Shown here one piece after another: positions 24,421-25,522 of a stretch of DNA of 25,522 nt. The position numbers were made by a program, and so were the translations under genes. Origin of the DNA: an uncultured Acetatifactor sp. (lineage in GTDB: Bacteria > Bacillota > Clostridia > Lachnospirales > Lachnospiraceae); NCBI GenBank assembly GCA_948496895.1, contig CAOOJO010000003.1, positions 1 to 25,522 of the forward strand. Direction: 5' to 3'. Position 1 is the first letter of the stretch. Each line of letters begins with the position of its first letter. Under the pieces are notes generated by a model. That model had not been told where the DNA came from. It saw only the letters and a program-made list of their open reading frames with translations, and searched no databases.

Positions 24421-25522
24421 TTAATAGCCAAGGTAGCTGATATTCATATCTACGTTTCCGCTGATGCCGCTGACGCTGCCGGTGGATCTGTACTGCCACA
24501 GATCGTATCTGCTCTTGTAGGTAGGGGCCGCCGCGTACTGGGCCAGCCATATCTTGTAGGCGCTCAGGGAACCCGCGTCCATCCTGGTCTCCAGCCAGTA
24601 TTTGTTGGAGTAGACCCCCGCCGTGTAGCCCGCGTTCTGAATGGTCTGGCAGAAGGCCCTGCAGACAGCCGTCCTCGTGGTCTTGTCAATCTTGTCTCCC
24701 CGTCCGCCGCTGGATTCCACATCCAGGAAGACCGGGTAGGAAATCTTGTAGTTCTTGATCTGATCCAGCACCATGGAGGCCTCCTCCACAGCTTCGACCT
24801 CATCCACGGCCTGGGAGTAGAAATAGACGCCTACCTTCAGTCCGGCGGCGATAGCGCCCTGGATGTTTTCCTGATATCTGGGATCCACGATCAGCTTCCC
24901 TTCCGTGGAGCCTCTGTATCCGCAGCGGATGATGACATAGGAGATGCCCGAATTCCTCACCGAGGCCCAGTCGATCTTCCCATTCCATTTCGACACATCG
25001 ATGCCTACGGCGCCGCTGCCCACCACCAGAGAGCCGTCGCTGGCGAAATTATACTTGGCGCCCTGGATGACCTGTTCCCCGGTGACCTTATTGCCATCTG
25101 AGGTAAAATAGTACACCTTTCCGTCAATGGTCTGCCAGCCGGTATACCGGGCCTCTGCCTTCACGTAAAAGGCGCTGGCCGTATAATAGTCGGCATTGGT
25201 GGCCTCCCGGTAATTATTGTTCTCCATCACGTATATCTGACGGCCCGACGCGTCCTTTAACAGCGTGCCCGTGTCCTCTCTGGGATTCTTCTTCACCGTG
25301 ACGGCGCAGGTGGCGGTGACCATCTCTGTCCCTTCCGTGTAGCTGATGGTGATAGTGGCGCTGCCCACTGCCACCCCTGTCACGGTGACCACATTGCCCT
25401 GGGCGCTGACAGCCGCCTTCCCCGCGTCGGAGGATGTGGCCGTCACGTTCACCGCCGCGGACGCGTTCACCACCTCCGCGGTAATGTTCACCGGGACCTG
25501 GGTGTAGATCGTCATGGCATTT
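24421..25522 (-). CDS. secreted GH25 lysozyme with Big_2-like and wall-binding repeats (5' end missing)
   Basis: The frame is open to the right edge, so the N-terminus and any signal peptide are outside the window. Numbering from an internal Met at 25515, residues ~1-75 are an Ig-like Big_2-type domain ('AAVSAQGNVVTVTGVAVGSA', 'VTATCAVTV'). Residues ~85-165 include choline-binding-type repeats ('GWQTIDGKVYYFTSDGNKV', 'GAKYNFASDGSLV'). Residues 169-364 are a GH25 muramidase domain: '[14 protein letters not shown]' (D173), catalytic 'FLDVES' (D265-x-E267), '[14 protein letters not shown]', 'LWQYRSTGSVSGISGNVDMN'. It is a clear paralogue of the membrane-anchored GH25 at 18959-20248 but uses a different wall-targeting architecture. 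A terminator follows, so it is probably a separate transcript from the polysaccharide genes. Confidence 0.92.
   Translation of the reverse strand, partial: NAMTIYTQVPVNITAEVVNASAAVNVTATSSDAGKAAVSAQGNVVTVTGVAVGSATITISYTEGTEMVTATCAVTVKKNPREDTGTLLKDASGRQIYVMENNNYREATNADYYTASAFYVKAEARYTGWQTIDGKVYYFTSDGNKVTGEQVIQGAKYNFASDGSLVVGSGAVGIDVSKWNGKIDWASVRNSGISYVIIRCGYRGSTEGKLIVDPRYQENIQGAIAAGLKVGVYFYSQAVDEVEAVEEASMVLDQIKNYKISYPVFLDVESSGGRGDKIDKTTRTAVCRAFCQTIQNAGYTAGVYSNKYWLETRMDAGSLSAYKIWLAQYAAAPTYKSRYDLWQYRSTGSVSGISGNVDMNISYLGY

Overview
The window suggests a GC-rich Firmicute, most like a gut Lachnospiraceae/Clostridia. The evidence is GH25 lysozymes with Big_2-like, choline-binding-like and Cna-B-like modules, strong Gram-positive Shine-Dalgarno sites, several apparent UUG starts, an AAA-ATPase-like/PD-(D/E)XK gene, and a soluble multi-PAS hybrid kinase with a Cys-rich first PAS domain. 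Every gene I can support lies on the minus strand, so transcription runs from high to low coordinates. I see no tRNA, rRNA, CRISPR array, transposase or riboswitch.

Region A (about 25522 to 11393, read right to left) is a surface-polysaccharide locus. It starts with the 3' part of a secreted GH25 lysozyme gene that ends in a good terminator. Next is a multi-spanning GT39/GT-C type membrane glycosyltransferase. A 226-bp lower-GC gap with three inverted repeats follows. Then comes a tight operon: rfbB, rfbA, a membrane-anchored GH25 hydrolase overlapping rfbA, rfbC, an ABC-2 exporter permease (Wzm-like) overlapping rfbC, its ATPase with a C-terminal Wzt-type domain, a methyltransferase-kinase fusion, and a tandem-domain GT2 glycosyltransferase. 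rfbD is not in the window.

Region B (11368 to about 6130) has its own strong extended -10 promoter. It carries a 1053-aa soluble hybrid histidine kinase and a PgcA-type phosphoglucomutase, which would supply glucose-1-phosphate to RfbA. It ends in two hairpins, the second followed by a U-rich tract.

Region C (6037 to 1) has a candidate promoter. It carries an AAA-ATPase-like/PD-(D/E)XK protein, a small membrane-anchored protein, a GT2 whose second GT domain is only a remnant, an aminoglycoside-phosphotransferase-fold kinase, a calcineurin-like phosphoesterase, and the start of a B12-binding radical SAM gene that runs off the left edge.

Most interesting observation: the methyltransferase-kinase fusion sits next to an ABC-transporter ATPase with an apparent Wzt C-terminal glycan-binding domain. 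Its domain order (methyltransferase, then kinase) matches the Gram-negative chain terminator WbdD. I infer a Gram-positive counterpart of the 'cap the non-reducing end with methyl-phosphate, recognise the cap, export' length-control system. It has a beta-rich C-terminal domain where WbdD has a coiled-coil ruler.
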